Assembly: GCF_004797125.1 (NCBI RefSeq) | Contig: NZ_CP038810.1 | Location: 1,674,001-1,738,000, forward strand | Length of the DNA: 64,000 nucleotides | From: Flavobacterium sangjuense | GTDB lineage: Bacteria > Bacteroidota > Bacteroidia > Flavobacteriales > Flavobacteriaceae | Direction: 5' to 3' | Shown: in pieces, positions 1-8,767 of the stretch | Position numbering within the stretch: the stretch's first letter is position 1 | Layout: each line of letters opens with the position of its first letter | Notes under the pieces: generated by a model | The model's database searches: none | The model's input: the letters and a program-made list of their open reading frames with translations, nothing else | What the model was told of the DNA's origin: nothing | Made by a program: the position numbers and the translations under genes

Positions 1-1676
1 GCCCAACAGCTGTTCAACGAATGGTGGCGCAGGTTTTGGGAATCCCAATGCACAAGGTAGAAATCGATACGGTTCGACTTGGCGGTGGTTTTGGAGGAAA
101 AGAAGATCAGGCAACTCCTTGGGCAGTAATGGTAGCTTTGGCTTGCCAGATGCTGCACAAACCCGTAAAAATGTCGATGCATCGTATGGATGACATGCGC
201 ATGACAGGAAAACGTCATCCGTATTCAGCTGATTTTAAAATTGGTTTGGATAAAGATTTAAAAATCATTGCCTACGAAGTAACGCATTATCAAAACGCAG
301 GAGCTGCAGCCGATTTATCACCAGCGGTTATGGAACGAACCTTATTCCATTCGACCAATGCGTATTTTGTTCCGAACGTGATTGCGAAAGCATACAGCTG
401 TAAAACCAATCTGCCTCCAAACACTGCGTTCCGTGGATTTGGAGGACCGCAAGGAAAATTTGTTATCGAAGCTGCGATTGTTAAAGCAGCTGAATCTTTG
501 GGCGTAAGCCCGGCAATGATTCAAAAAGCAAATCTGGTTAAAGACGGCGATGAGCTATCGTATGGACAAATTCTGCAACAGGTAGAAGCGAGCAATACCT
601 GGGAAACCTGCATGAAAAGCTACGATTACGAGTCACAAAAAAATAGAGTAGAAGCTTTCAATAAAACTAACGCCCGATTCAAAAAAGGATTGGCGATTCA
701 ACCGATTTGCTTTGGGATTTCGTTTACCAATACGATGATGAACCACGCTCGTGCTTTGGTACACATCTATCACGATGGAAGTGTTGTAGTAAGTACCGGT
801 GGCGTTGAAATGGGGCAGGGTTTGAATACCAAAATGCTACAAATCGTTGTAGAGACTTTAGGCATTAAAGCTGATAAAGTCAGATTGGAATCAACTAATA
901 CGTTGCGTGTTGCCAATACGTCACCAACAGCAGCAAGTGCAGGAGCCGACCTAAACGGAAAAGCTTTGTTAATGGCTTGCAACGCTTTGTTGGAACGATT
1001 AAAAGCGGTTGCCCAAAAAGAATACACTGACCAAATCATTGAAATCAAAGACGAAATGGTGTATGCGAATGAAACCAAAACCGAAATGAGTTGGAAAGAC
1101 TTAATTTTAAAAGCATTTACACAAAGAGTTGCGCTTTCTGAAAATGCACATTACGCCACACCAACCATTCATTACGATAAAACCAAAGAAAAAGGACATC
1201 CGTTTGCATACCACGTTTACGGAACTTCGATTCACGAGGTTACGGTTGATTGCCTAAAAGGAACGTATGAATTTGACAGTATCAATATCGTTCACGACTT
1301 TGGGAAAAGTATGAATAAGGACATCGACAATGGTCAGATTGAAGGCGGTTTGGTACAGGGAATTGGTTGGATGACGTTGGAAGAAATTATATATAACGAC
1401 CAAGGTCGATTGGTTTCGAATGCGTTATCGACATACAAAGTGCCAGATATTTATTCGGTGCCAAAGCAAATCAATATTCAACATTTGGAAACAGAAGGTC
1501 ATGAACTCGCTATCAAAAAATCAAAAGCAGTAGGTGAGCCACCATTGATGTATGGAATTGGTGCTTATTTCGCGATAAGAAGTGCAGTAAAAGCTTTTAA
1601 TCCAAATGCTGATTTGGCTGTCAACGCGCCCTATACTCCGGAAAAAGTGCTAATGGACTTATATAGAAAATCATAA
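1..1676 (+). CDS. xdhB: Xanthine dehydrogenase, molybdopterin-binding subunit (5' truncated by window edge)
   Basis: Oxidises hypoxanthine and xanthine to urate using a molybdopterin cofactor in the cytoplasm. The reading frame is open from base 3 (codons reading PTAVQRMVAQVLG), so the gene starts before the window; about 558 residues of a usual ~760 are seen. Visible family motifs are GGGFGGKE near the start, FRGFGGPQG (molybdopterin contact), GVEMGQG, and KAVGEPP with the catalytic glutamate near the C-terminus. The iron-sulfur/FAD subunit is presumably upstream outside the window. The location opposite a urate/allantoin operon and near xdhC and cofactor-synthesis genes supports xanthine as substrate over other members of the aldehyde oxidase family. 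The internal ATG at 21 is not a start. Confidence 0.93.
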   Translation, partial: PTAVQRMVAQVLGIPMHKVEIDTVRLGGGFGGKEDQATPWAVMVALACQMLHKPVKMSMHRMDDMRMTGKRHPYSADFKIGLDKDLKIIAYEVTHYQNAGAAADLSPAVMERTLFHSTNAYFVPNVIAKAYSCKTNLPPNTAFRGFGGPQGKFVIEAAIVKAAESLGVSPAMIQKANLVKDGDELSYGQILQQVEASNTWETCMKSYDYESQKNRVEAFNKTNARFKKGLAIQPICFGISFTNTMMNHARALVHIYHDGSVVVSTGGVEMGQGLNTKMLQIVVETLGIKADKVRLESTNTLRVANTSPTAASAGADLNGKALLMACNALLERLKAVAQKEYTDQIIEIKDEMVYANETKTEMSWKDLILKAFTQRVALSENAHYATPTIHYDKTKEKGHPFAYHVYGTSIHEVTVDCLKGTYEFDSINIVHDFGKSMNKDIDNGQIEGGLVQGIGWMTLEEIIYNDQGRLVSNALSTYKVPDIYSVPKQINIQHLETEGHELAIKKSKAVGEPPLMYGIGAYFAIRSAVKAFNPNADLAVNAPYTPEKVLMDLYRKS

Positions 1677-1686
1677 ATATATAGCT

Positions 1687-2250
1687 ATGGGAACTAAAAA
1701 GCAATTGTCAGCAGAGCAATCTTCAGCACTTCTCAATCTATTGAAAGAGCGTTTTGAGAAAAACAAGAATCGTCACAAAGACCTTGAATGGTCAAATGTG
1801 CAGGCAAAGTTAGAAGCGAATCCTGAAAAACTTTGGTCACTCAACGAAATGGAAAGAACCGGCGGTGAACCCGATGTTGTTGGTTATGATGCGAAGACTG
1901 ACGAATATATTTTCTATGATTGCTCTGCCGAAAGTCCAAAAGAACGCAGAAGCATTTGTTACGACCAACAGGCATTGGATTCGAGAAAAGAATTTAAACC
2001 AAAAGACAGCGCTATGAATATGGCAGCTCAAATGGGTGTTGAAATCTTAACTGAAGAACAATATAGAGAACTACAGCAATTAGGAAACTTTGATTTGAAA
2101 AGCTCTAGTTGGGTAAAAACACCTGATGCTATCAGAAAATTGGGTGGTGCAGTTTATTGTGACCGTCGTTATGACACAGTTTTTCTATACCATAACGGAG
2201 CAGAATCGTATTATGCTGTGAGAGGATTTCGTGCTGTGTTAAGGGTTTGA
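1687..2250 (+). CDS. DUF4256 family protein
   Basis: A 187-residue soluble protein matching the DUF4256 family by its overall pattern: a charged N-terminal helix, then RTGGEPDVVGYD, YIFYDCSAESPKERRS, the YDQQAL segment and a C-terminal GGAVYCDRRYDTVFLYHNGAESYYAVRGFR. No signal peptide or membrane segment is present. It begins 10 bases after the xanthine dehydrogenase stop and may be cotranscribed, but nothing in the sequence ties it to purine metabolism. The molecular function of the family is unknown to me; no catalytic residues can be assigned. Confidence 0.8.
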   Translation: MGTKKQLSAEQSSALLNLLKERFEKNKNRHKDLEWSNVQAKLEANPEKLWSLNEMERTGGEPDVVGYDAKTDEYIFYDCSAESPKERRSICYDQQALDSRKEFKPKDSAMNMAAQMGVEILTEEQYRELQQLGNFDLKSSSWVKTPDAIRKLGGAVYCDRRYDTVFLYHNGAESYYAVRGFRAVLRV

Positions 2251-2298
2251 TAGACAAAAAAGGTTGTTAAAAATTCTAATCAATAAAACGGTAATGAC

Positions 2299-2496
2299 AT
2301 GAATATATTGGATGAATGGTGGAAACGGCTTCTTATTAGTTTCGCTTTAGGAGGAATAATTTCAAAAGTTCTGGGTCAGTTAACAATTAGGAAAGTTGAA
2401 ATTAGTGCGCTTCTCATTGCAGTCATTTTTTATATAGTGTTGACCCGAATGTATAACAGAAGTCAAAAGGGAACGGAAAACGAATCCGAAAAATAA
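2299..2496 (+). CDS. Small membrane protein, unknown function
   Basis: A 65-residue protein with two likely membrane segments (about residues 9-27 and 35-51) followed by a charged, polar tail. No recognisable family. It lies 48 bases after the DUF4256 gene and directly before a bidirectional terminator, so it is probably the last gene of the plus-strand transcript. Coding status is supported mainly by its position, hydrophobic pattern and the clean stop just before the hairpin. Confidence 0.55.
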   Translation: MNILDEWWKRLLISFALGGIISKVLGQLTIRKVEISALLIAVIFYIVLTRMYNRSQKGTENESEK

Positions 2497-2530
2497 AAAA
2501 ACCGCATCAATTACTGATGCGGTTTTTTTA
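2495..2530. terminator. Bidirectional intrinsic terminator
   Basis: Stem ACCGCATCA / TGATGCGGT with a short loop (about ATTAC), A-run on the left and T-run on the right. It separates the small membrane protein gene (+) from the convergent DUF6986 gene (-) and can serve both. Confidence 0.9.
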
Positions 2531-2542
2531 TTTAGAAGCTGA

Positions 2543-3877
2543 TTACTTTCCAGCTCTGTTTTCTAATATCTTTTTAAACGAACGACCTCTTATTTCATCT
2601 AAAGTCAAGCCTGTTGCCAGAACTTCTTCTTCAGTAATCGCACCGCTGTTCAACGCTCGAAGGAAATAATTTAGTAATCCTTGTCCGGTTGCAGCATCGT
2701 CAAATACATCTCCGATTAGTGTTGCTCGTGCTGCTTTTTCCACAAAGGTTTTCAAACGATCAACGGCATCGTCATAGCTTTCCAAAAAGAACGCATACAC
2801 CGCCGCATAACGCATTGGGAATTGGGCAGGATTTAAATCCCAACCTTGATAATATCCATTCCACAACGAGTGACGAATGTGGTCGTATCCTTTTTTCCAT
2901 GCTCTGTGAACCACTTCCATGTTTTCTTTTTCCTGTGCCGGAGTCAAGTCACCACGGTGCGGACCAATAGGCATCGTATTCGTAGCACCATCACTCAACC
3001 AGATTCCGGTGTGAGCCAAAGCTACTTTGGTTACATGGTGCGCAAAATCGCAAACTGGATGATCCATTTCCTGATATTTCGCCGTGATGCTGCAGCTTGC
3101 GGTATAATCGTAAGTTCCGAAATGCATCGCGATACATCTTCCTTGTGCCGCTTTTATAAAACGGTATAACGGATTTGTTCCGGCAATATCCATAATGGCT
3201 TGGGTAGTTTCTACCATCATTTCCATTTTTAATACGCCTTTGGCTAAGCCTAATTCTTCTTCTAAAATTGTCATGAAGTTTGCCAGCGTTTCAGGTTGTT
3301 CAGGAATAGTAACTTTTGGTAACATCACCACAAAGTTGTCAGGCAGTTTTCCACCAGTTTCTTTTACCAAAGTGGTCACAAAAATATCCAGCGTTCGCAA
3401 ACCTCTTTCCTTCATTTCTTCGGTAAACGGTTTGACACGAATACCAATAAAAGGTGAAAGCGTTTTGGCTGCCATTCCTTTGGCAACTTCTTTTGCTGTA
3501 GATTCAGCGGTTGCATCTTCTTCTTCATTACTACGATTTCCGTAACCATCTTCGAAGTCAATACGGAAATCTTCAATAGCCTCTGATTTTAATTTGGCCA
3601 CGACCTTATCATAAATGCGTTTACTGAAATCATTTCCGCCAGTCAAACCAAAAGCTTTTCCAAAAACTTCGTGGTTTGGTGCATAGGTTTCTAATATTTC
3701 TAAAGCACGGTGTCCCAATGCAATCGGCGCATCCGATTTGAATAAGTTTGCTCCGCCATACAAAGTGTGTACCGGTTGGCGGTCGCTTCGGTCGCCCGGA
3801 TATATTTCGTTGAAAGTTGTATTGGCTTTGCTTAAACTGTTGAACAATTGTTCTTTTTTATTACTCGGAATCGTCAT
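2543..3877 (-). CDS. DUF6986 family protein (aldolase/citrate-lyase-like fold), in urate operon
   Basis: A 444-residue cytoplasmic protein of the DUF6986 group, which belongs to the broad PEP/pyruvate TIM-barrel (HpcH/CitE/malate-synthase-like) superfamily. Features consistent with that fold are the acidic FRIDFEDGYGNRS segment near residue 105, LGLAKGVLKMEMMVETTQAI near 215 (charged strand with the metal-ligand-type glutamate), and GRCIAMHFGTYDYTAS near 250. It is the last gene of the minus-strand allantoin operon, 89 bases after uraD-hiuH. The reaction is not established; carbon-carbon chemistry on glyoxylate or a related product of ureidoglycolate is an inference from location and fold only. 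Confidence 0.75.
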   Translation of the reverse strand: MTIPSNKKEQLFNSLSKANTTFNEIYPGDRSDRQPVHTLYGGANLFKSDAPIALGHRALEILETYAPNHEVFGKAFGLTGGNDFSKRIYDKVVAKLKSEAIEDFRIDFEDGYGNRSNEEEDATAESTAKEVAKGMAAKTLSPFIGIRVKPFTEEMKERGLRTLDIFVTTLVKETGGKLPDNFVVMLPKVTIPEQPETLANFMTILEEELGLAKGVLKMEMMVETTQAIMDIAGTNPLYRFIKAAQGRCIAMHFGTYDYTASCSITAKYQEMDHPVCDFAHHVTKVALAHTGIWLSDGATNTMPIGPHRGDLTPAQEKENMEVVHRAWKKGYDHIRHSLWNGYYQGWDLNPAQFPMRYAAVYAFFLESYDDAVDRLKTFVEKAARATLIGDVFDDAATGQGLLNYFLRALNSGAITEEEVLATGLTLDEIRGRSFKKILENRAGK

Positions 3878-3894
3878 AATAATTATATTTTTTG

Positions 3895-3966
3895 GTCTAT
3901 TCTCTATGTTCTATGTTCTATTTTCTTTTCTTTTCTTTTCTCTTGCTTCTTGCTTCTTTTCTCTTT
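3895..3966. repeat. Pyrimidine/purine-skewed 7-nt phrase array
   Basis: Between uraD-hiuH and the DUF6986 gene the plus strand is almost pure T/C. On the minus strand it parses into 7-nt phrases such as AGAAGCA, AGAAGCA, AGAGAAA and AGAACAT, AGAACAT, AGAGAAT. It is transcribed as part of the operon leader of DUF6986. No complementary arm is seen here. Confidence 0.7.
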
Positions 3967-4809
3967 TTAACTTCCTCGGTAAGTACTATATCCAAAAGGA
4001 TTAACCAACAAAGGAACGTGATAATGTGTTTCGTCAAAAGTGCTGAAAATGATTTCTACTTTTGGGTAAAAGGTTTTTTGTCCTGAATAATATTTTCCGG
4101 TATCGAAAACCATTTTATAGGTATCCGGCTTTAGGTTTCTTTCTTGTGCCAATAAATCGGGAATTCTACCGTCACTGTTTGTAATGCCTTGCGCGATGGT
4201 TTGCCAAACGTTATTTCTGAAAGCTTGTAATCTTATCGAAATGTCTTTTCCCGGAATTCCGGTTGAAGTATCTAAAACGTGTGTGGTGATTTGGCTTACT
4301 TTAAGGAAACTGAAATCGCTGTCAGGCAGCATCTTTTTGAAACGGATGATAGAGATTTTCTGCTGTTCGCCCATAGCGATGTGTAGTTCTTCTTCCGCTG
4401 TGTTTTGCAAGCGGTCATTCAGTAAAGCCAACATTTCTGTTGCTGATTTTCCGGTAGCACATACAATGAAGATGAATCCGTTTTTGTTTTCATAATCGGA
4501 ATTGGCTTTCGCCAAAGCTTCAATCGTTTCAGTTGTCGCCACTGCAACGCTGGCTTGTTCTTTACCTGCAAACTTCTCGGTTAAGCTTTTTACATCGCCA
4601 ATTTTCGGATGATGCGTAAACGATTCTCTCCAATCAACTTCACCACATTCGTCATACCAGATTTTGGAAGACAAATCCACCAATTGTTTTTCAGAAACAA
4701 AAGGGAAGTGCTTCATCATCGCATCAGCCCATTTATTGGAACCACAACAAGCGAATAATTCCTTTTTTGCAGTTTCTTCGGGCAACTTATTAAATGCTAA
4801 TAAATTCAT
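3967..4809 (-). CDS. uraD-hiuH: Fusion: OHCU decarboxylase + 5-hydroxyisourate hydrolase
   Basis: Catalyses both steps after urate oxidation: hydrolysis of 5-hydroxyisourate and decarboxylation of OHCU to S-allantoin. Residues 1-165 are the UraD domain with the catalytic-histidine motif THHPKIGD (His67). Residues 170-280 are the transthyretin-like HIU hydrolase with TTHVLDTSTGIPG at its start and the diagnostic C-terminal YRGS tetrapeptide. The order of domains is opposite to the order of reactions. It sits 7 bases after puuD, consistent with translation from one transcript. Length is what two full domains would give, so neither half is truncated. Confidence 0.94.
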   Translation of the reverse strand: MNLLAFNKLPEETAKKELFACCGSNKWADAMMKHFPFVSEKQLVDLSSKIWYDECGEVDWRESFTHHPKIGDVKSLTEKFAGKEQASVAVATTETIEALAKANSDYENKNGFIFIVCATGKSATEMLALLNDRLQNTAEEELHIAMGEQQKISIIRFKKMLPDSDFSFLKVSQITTHVLDTSTGIPGKDISIRLQAFRNNVWQTIAQGITNSDGRIPDLLAQERNLKPDTYKMVFDTGKYYSGQKTFYPKVEIIFSTFDETHYHVPLLVNPFGYSTYRGS

Positions 4810-4816
4810 ATTGTCA

Positions 4817-6235
4817 TTATTTTAGGCTCGCGCCTTGTTCAATCCAACAGCGAATCGTGTTTCGTTCTTCTTCGGTGATGTTGGTTTTATTATTCTGAGG
4901 CATCGTTTTGGTCACAACCACACGCTGCATAATCAAATCTCTTTTGGTATAAATATCCTGCGGTGTGTCATATTTCACGCCATTTGGAGCTGTTGTATAA
5001 ACATCGTCCGTTGGAGCAGAAGAGTGGCATTGGGTACAACGCTTTTGGATAATTTCATTTACTTCTGTAAAGCTAACTTCTTTTTTGCATTCATACGGAT
5101 TTGTACTTGGTGCCGAAATAAAACAGGCAGCTAATAAAATTACCACAGAAACCGGAAGTATCCAAACGTTGAGATGCTTTTGTTCTTTTAGATTTAGATA
5201 GTGTTTTACACCAGCTGCTCCAAGGGAAATTATCGCCAGCATCAACCAAGGATATTCATACCCAAAGGTAGACGGAAAGTGATTGCTCACCATCACAAAC
5301 AAAACAGGAAGTGTAAAATAATTGTTGTGTAGTGAACGCGCTAATGCTTTTTTACCCAGACTTGGATCTAAAGGAATTCCTAAATTGGCACAACGCACCA
5401 TTTCTTTTTGTCCCGGAATAATCACAAAGAACACATTGGCCACCATAAGACTTCCAATCATCGCTCCAAAATGGATGTAAGCGGCACGCGCACTAAATAC
5501 GTGACAATAGAACCAGGCAAACGCAATCAGAAAAGCAAAACCAACCAATGCAAACGCCAATTGATTTTTGATTAATGATGATTTGCACATTTTGTCATAA
5601 ATCAGCCAGCCAACTATAAACGAACCAACTCCAATTAATATTCCTTCTGTTGCCGTGATATCTAATACATTCTTATCTATCAGGAAAGCTGAAGCATTGA
5701 AATAATAAACCACAAACAACAAACAAAACCCGGACAACCAAGTAAAATAAGCTTCGTATTTGAACCAGTGCAAGTGTTTCGGAATCGTCTTTGGTGCAAC
5801 TTTATATTTCTCCAAATAATAAAATCCGCCGCCGTGAACAGCCCAAAGGTTTCCGGCCAATTCATCACGGACATCTTCAGTACGGTTTAAAGCATTTTCA
5901 AGGAATACAAAATAAAACGAAGCGCCAATCCAGGCAATTCCGAAGGTAATGTGCAGCAAACGGATGACAATATTCAGCCATTCCATCATATGCGCTTCCA
6001 ATGGCGTTCCCTCAACAACAATATACGTATTGAAAAGGATAGCAACAATCATCAACAATATTCCGGCGTAGATGTAATTCTGGCTCGTATTCCGGATATC
6101 TTCGTCGCCTTCAGGATTTTTTTGAGATTTTCCTTTTAGGAAGCTGGGCATTTTGTATGACATATAACCCAGCGTAATTAACACGCTGAATTCAATCACA
6201 TACAAAACGATTATTATAAATGTTCCTACTGACAC
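4817..6235 (-). CDS. puuD: Membrane urate hydroxylase with C-terminal cytochrome c domain
   Basis: Oxidises urate to 5-hydroxyisourate and passes electrons to the respiratory chain. The 472-residue protein has about eight or nine membrane segments in residues 1-375 (family of DUF989/PuuD), with HGGGFYYLEKYK and HWFKYEAYFTWLSG conserved segments, followed by a cytochrome c domain with CTQCH at about 400-404 and a likely axial Met at about 445 (KTMPQN). It replaces soluble uricase, which is absent here. It follows allantoicase by 3 bases in the operon. The cytochrome tail is expected on the outer face of the cytoplasmic membrane. Confidence 0.93.
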   Translation of the reverse strand: MSVGTFIIIVLYVIEFSVLITLGYMSYKMPSFLKGKSQKNPEGDEDIRNTSQNYIYAGILLMIVAILFNTYIVVEGTPLEAHMMEWLNIVIRLLHITFGIAWIGASFYFVFLENALNRTEDVRDELAGNLWAVHGGGFYYLEKYKVAPKTIPKHLHWFKYEAYFTWLSGFCLLFVVYYFNASAFLIDKNVLDITATEGILIGVGSFIVGWLIYDKMCKSSLIKNQLAFALVGFAFLIAFAWFYCHVFSARAAYIHFGAMIGSLMVANVFFVIIPGQKEMVRCANLGIPLDPSLGKKALARSLHNNYFTLPVLFVMVSNHFPSTFGYEYPWLMLAIISLGAAGVKHYLNLKEQKHLNVWILPVSVVILLAACFISAPSTNPYECKKEVSFTEVNEIIQKRCTQCHSSAPTDDVYTTAPNGVKYDTPQDIYTKRDLIMQRVVVTKTMPQNNKTNITEEERNTIRCWIEQGASLK

Positions 6236-6238
6236 TAG

Positions 6239-7258
6239 TTAACTGATTTTACCAAACAATCTTAAACGACTGATTCCACCATCAGGGAAGATGTTCAATC
6301 GAACGTGAGTGATGGCGTTATGACTACTAATTTCTTTTACAAATTCGTGTTCGTTGTCGGCACTTAATTTTTGCTGAGGTAACAAAGTCTGCCAATTGCC
6401 AGCATTAATAACAGCATCGTCATTATCGCTTACGCAGCATTCAATCGAGCAACTATCAGGATAATTTCCTTTGAAATGGCAAGTGTCAACAACGATTTTG
6501 TCAACTGTTCCTTTGTGAGCCAGTTTCAGAATAACCCAGTCACGATTGTTTGGCGTACGGTTTCTTTTGGTTTCCCAACCGTCGCCCATATTCGCACCAC
6601 GATTTGGCATAATCAAATTACTCATCGCGCTAAAGAACATATCATTGCAGGCAATCGCTTGTCCGCCGTTAATCGCGGCAGCCAAATCTATAGTATCATT
6701 AGCAGAAACAGCGTCCCAGTTTTTGAAAACTTCGCCATAAACTCTGAAACGCGCAACGCCGCCATCAGGATAAATATGCAGACGCAAATGGGTAAAGATT
6801 TCATCGCTTTCGCATTCGTAGAAATTCTGTGAACCCGCATCCAAATGTGATTGAGGCAGAATCTCTTTCCATGCTAAATGTTCCCAATCCGTAATTCCTT
6901 CAGCATTTGGCAAATTAATGGCTTCAACTGAAGCATGTGGCGGATGATTCCCCAAAAAGAAATTGGTGTCGATATCAAAACCCTTAATCTTTCCCGAAGT
7001 TGCCAATTGGATAATCGCCCAATCGTGTCCCGGAGTCCTTTTTCTGCGGCTTTCCCAACCGTCCATCCATTTTCCTCTGTCAGTGTATTTGTCGTGTATG
7101 AATATGCCACGTGTTGGCAGAATTAGGTTTTCTTTTTCGGCAAAGAAATCATCGGTAGCATATAAAACCTTTCCGCCTAAACGTTCTGCGGCTAAGTCGG
7201 TAAGTGCTGTAAATGCTGGTGATTCTTTTATAATCTCGGTTACTTTTGCAAAAGCCAT
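6239..7258 (-). CDS. alc: Allantoicase
   Basis: Hydrolyses allantoate to ureidoglycolate and urea. The 339-residue protein shows the two internal repeats of the family: NLILPTRGIFIHDKYTDRG with GWESRRKRTPGHDW in the first half and NLIMPNRGANMGDGWETKRN with RTPNNRDWVILKL in the second, each followed by a VDT/IDT-NxFxGN strand. Start chosen at 7258, which lies inside the last codons of allantoinase (19-base overlap), indicating translational coupling. No urease or ureidoglycolate lyase is visible in the window. Confidence 0.95.
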   Translation of the reverse strand: MAFAKVTEIIKESPAFTALTDLAAERLGGKVLYATDDFFAEKENLILPTRGIFIHDKYTDRGKWMDGWESRRKRTPGHDWAIIQLATSGKIKGFDIDTNFFLGNHPPHASVEAINLPNAEGITDWEHLAWKEILPQSHLDAGSQNFYECESDEIFTHLRLHIYPDGGVARFRVYGEVFKNWDAVSANDTIDLAAAINGGQAIACNDMFFSAMSNLIMPNRGANMGDGWETKRNRTPNNRDWVILKLAHKGTVDKIVVDTCHFKGNYPDSCSIECCVSDNDDAVINAGNWQTLLPQQKLSADNEHEFVKEISSHNAITHVRLNIFPDGGISRLRLFGKIS

Positions 7259-8565
7259 TGTCCTTTATTTTTGTTTTGTATTGATTTATTGTGATAAACA
7301 GTTGTGCCATTTACTATAGTTTCAAGCACTTGACCGTTTAAGTTTTGCGCAATATATGGACTTATTTTATATCTGAAAAAAATGTCCTCCGCTTTTACTA
7401 AATCGATTGCGTCAGGATTCCAGATTACAAAGTCGGCGTCGTTATCAATTTGGATTGTTCCTTTGGTTGAAGCCTTAATAAAAGCAGCTGGTTTTGAAGT
7501 CACTAACGGAATAAATTGATCCAATGACATTGTATTTTTAAGTGCCGTCCATGAAGCAGTCAACAAGAATTGAATGCCTGCAATTCCGCCCCAGGCTTTT
7601 TTCAGATTGCCGCTTTCCATTTCCTTAATGTTTGGCGGAGCAGGCGAGTGGTCGGTTGTAATGAAGTCCAAAACTCCTGAAGCAAAAGCGCTTTTCAATT
7701 GTTCATTATTTGCCTTTTCCCGAATTGGCGGTGCGCATTTGTAAATGCAGTTTCCGTCAGGAATATCTTCCGCATTAAAGAAAATATATTGTGTACAGGT
7801 TTCGGCTGTAATCGGTAAGCCTTCTTTTTTTGCAGCTTCAATTTTAGATAACGCTTCCGCAGATGCGACATGAACGATATGAACGGGACAATTGTGTTTG
7901 CGGCACATTCTAATCATCAAATCGATGGCGTCATTCTCCCATTTCTTTGGACGACTCGCTAAATAATGTTGGTAGCTTGTTGGATTATTTTCGAAATCAC
8001 ATTCAACTTCGGTATCATATAATTCGCAGTGCGCTAATAAAGGAATATTATATTTTGCAATGATTGGCATTGCTTCGTCTAAATCTTTTTCGGTTACATT
8101 CGGAAATTCATCAATACCGGAATGTGTCAGAAAGCATTTTACGCCTACAACTCCGGCACCAATAAGTGATTCTAAATGTGGAGCATTTCCGGGAATCAAT
8201 CCGGCATAAAAACCAACATTGACATTCATTTTGCCTTTTGAGGCTTCCAGTTTTTGGTTAAAAGCATCAAGTGTTGTCGTAACCGGACTCGCATTCAAAG
8301 GCATATCAATAATAGTCGTAGAACCTCCGGCAGCTGCAGCCTGAGTAGCGGTTTCAAAACCTTCCCATTCGGTTCTTCCGGGTTCGTTGATATGAACATG
8401 AACATCAATAACGCCTGGCATTATAACCGCATTGCCATAATCTTCAGCATCATCCAATTTTTTGAAATCAATGGAAATGATTTTTTCGTTGGTAAAACTT
8501 ATGGTTGCTGGTTGTAGTTTATTTTCAACCCAAACTCGGTTGCTGTATATTTTTCTTTCGTGCAC
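7240..8565 (-). CDS. allB: Allantoinase
   Basis: Opens the hydantoin ring of allantoin to give allantoate; a metal-dependent amidohydrolase. Metal ligands are visible: DVHVH (His56, His58), the carboxylated lysine in GVKCFLTHSG (Lys143), AHCE, HIVHVAS and the aspartate in TTDHSPAP. The full-length 441-residue protein is the first gene of the minus-strand urate operon. The start at 8565 lies about 30 bases after a -7 box read on the minus strand (8595-8602). Confidence 0.95.
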   Translation of the reverse strand: MHERKIYSNRVWVENKLQPATISFTNEKIISIDFKKLDDAEDYGNAVIMPGVIDVHVHINEPGRTEWEGFETATQAAAAGGSTTIIDMPLNASPVTTTLDAFNQKLEASKGKMNVNVGFYAGLIPGNAPHLESLIGAGVVGVKCFLTHSGIDEFPNVTEKDLDEAMPIIAKYNIPLLAHCELYDTEVECDFENNPTSYQHYLASRPKKWENDAIDLMIRMCRKHNCPVHIVHVASAEALSKIEAAKKEGLPITAETCTQYIFFNAEDIPDGNCIYKCAPPIREKANNEQLKSAFASGVLDFITTDHSPAPPNIKEMESGNLKKAWGGIAGIQFLLTASWTALKNTMSLDQFIPLVTSKPAAFIKASTKGTIQIDNDADFVIWNPDAIDLVKAEDIFFRYKISPYIAQNLNGQVLETIVNGTTVYHNKSIQNKNKGQWLLQK

Positions 8566-8594
8566 GATTTTTTATTTTGGATTTACCAGAAAGG

Positions 8595-8602
8595 CAAACA
8601 TA
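8595..8602 (-). promoter_or_regulatory. allB: Putative -7 box of the allantoinase operon
   Basis: Minus-strand TATGTTTG matches the Bacteroidetes TAnnTTTG element and lies 30 bases upstream of the allantoinase start codon. No TTG is found at the ideal spacing, so this may be an activator-dependent promoter. Confidence 0.5.
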
Positions 8603-8767
8603 CAAACTTAAGGATAAAAAGTTAATTTTTGAAATCAGAAATAATTATGGATTCCATCCTATGTAAGTTCTGACTTAAAGTTTAAAATGAGTTGTAAGAA
8701 AGCAGTCTGTATCAGATATTAAAAGCGTAGTTTAGCCGACGGATAATTTAATTTTCAAAAAGACTTT

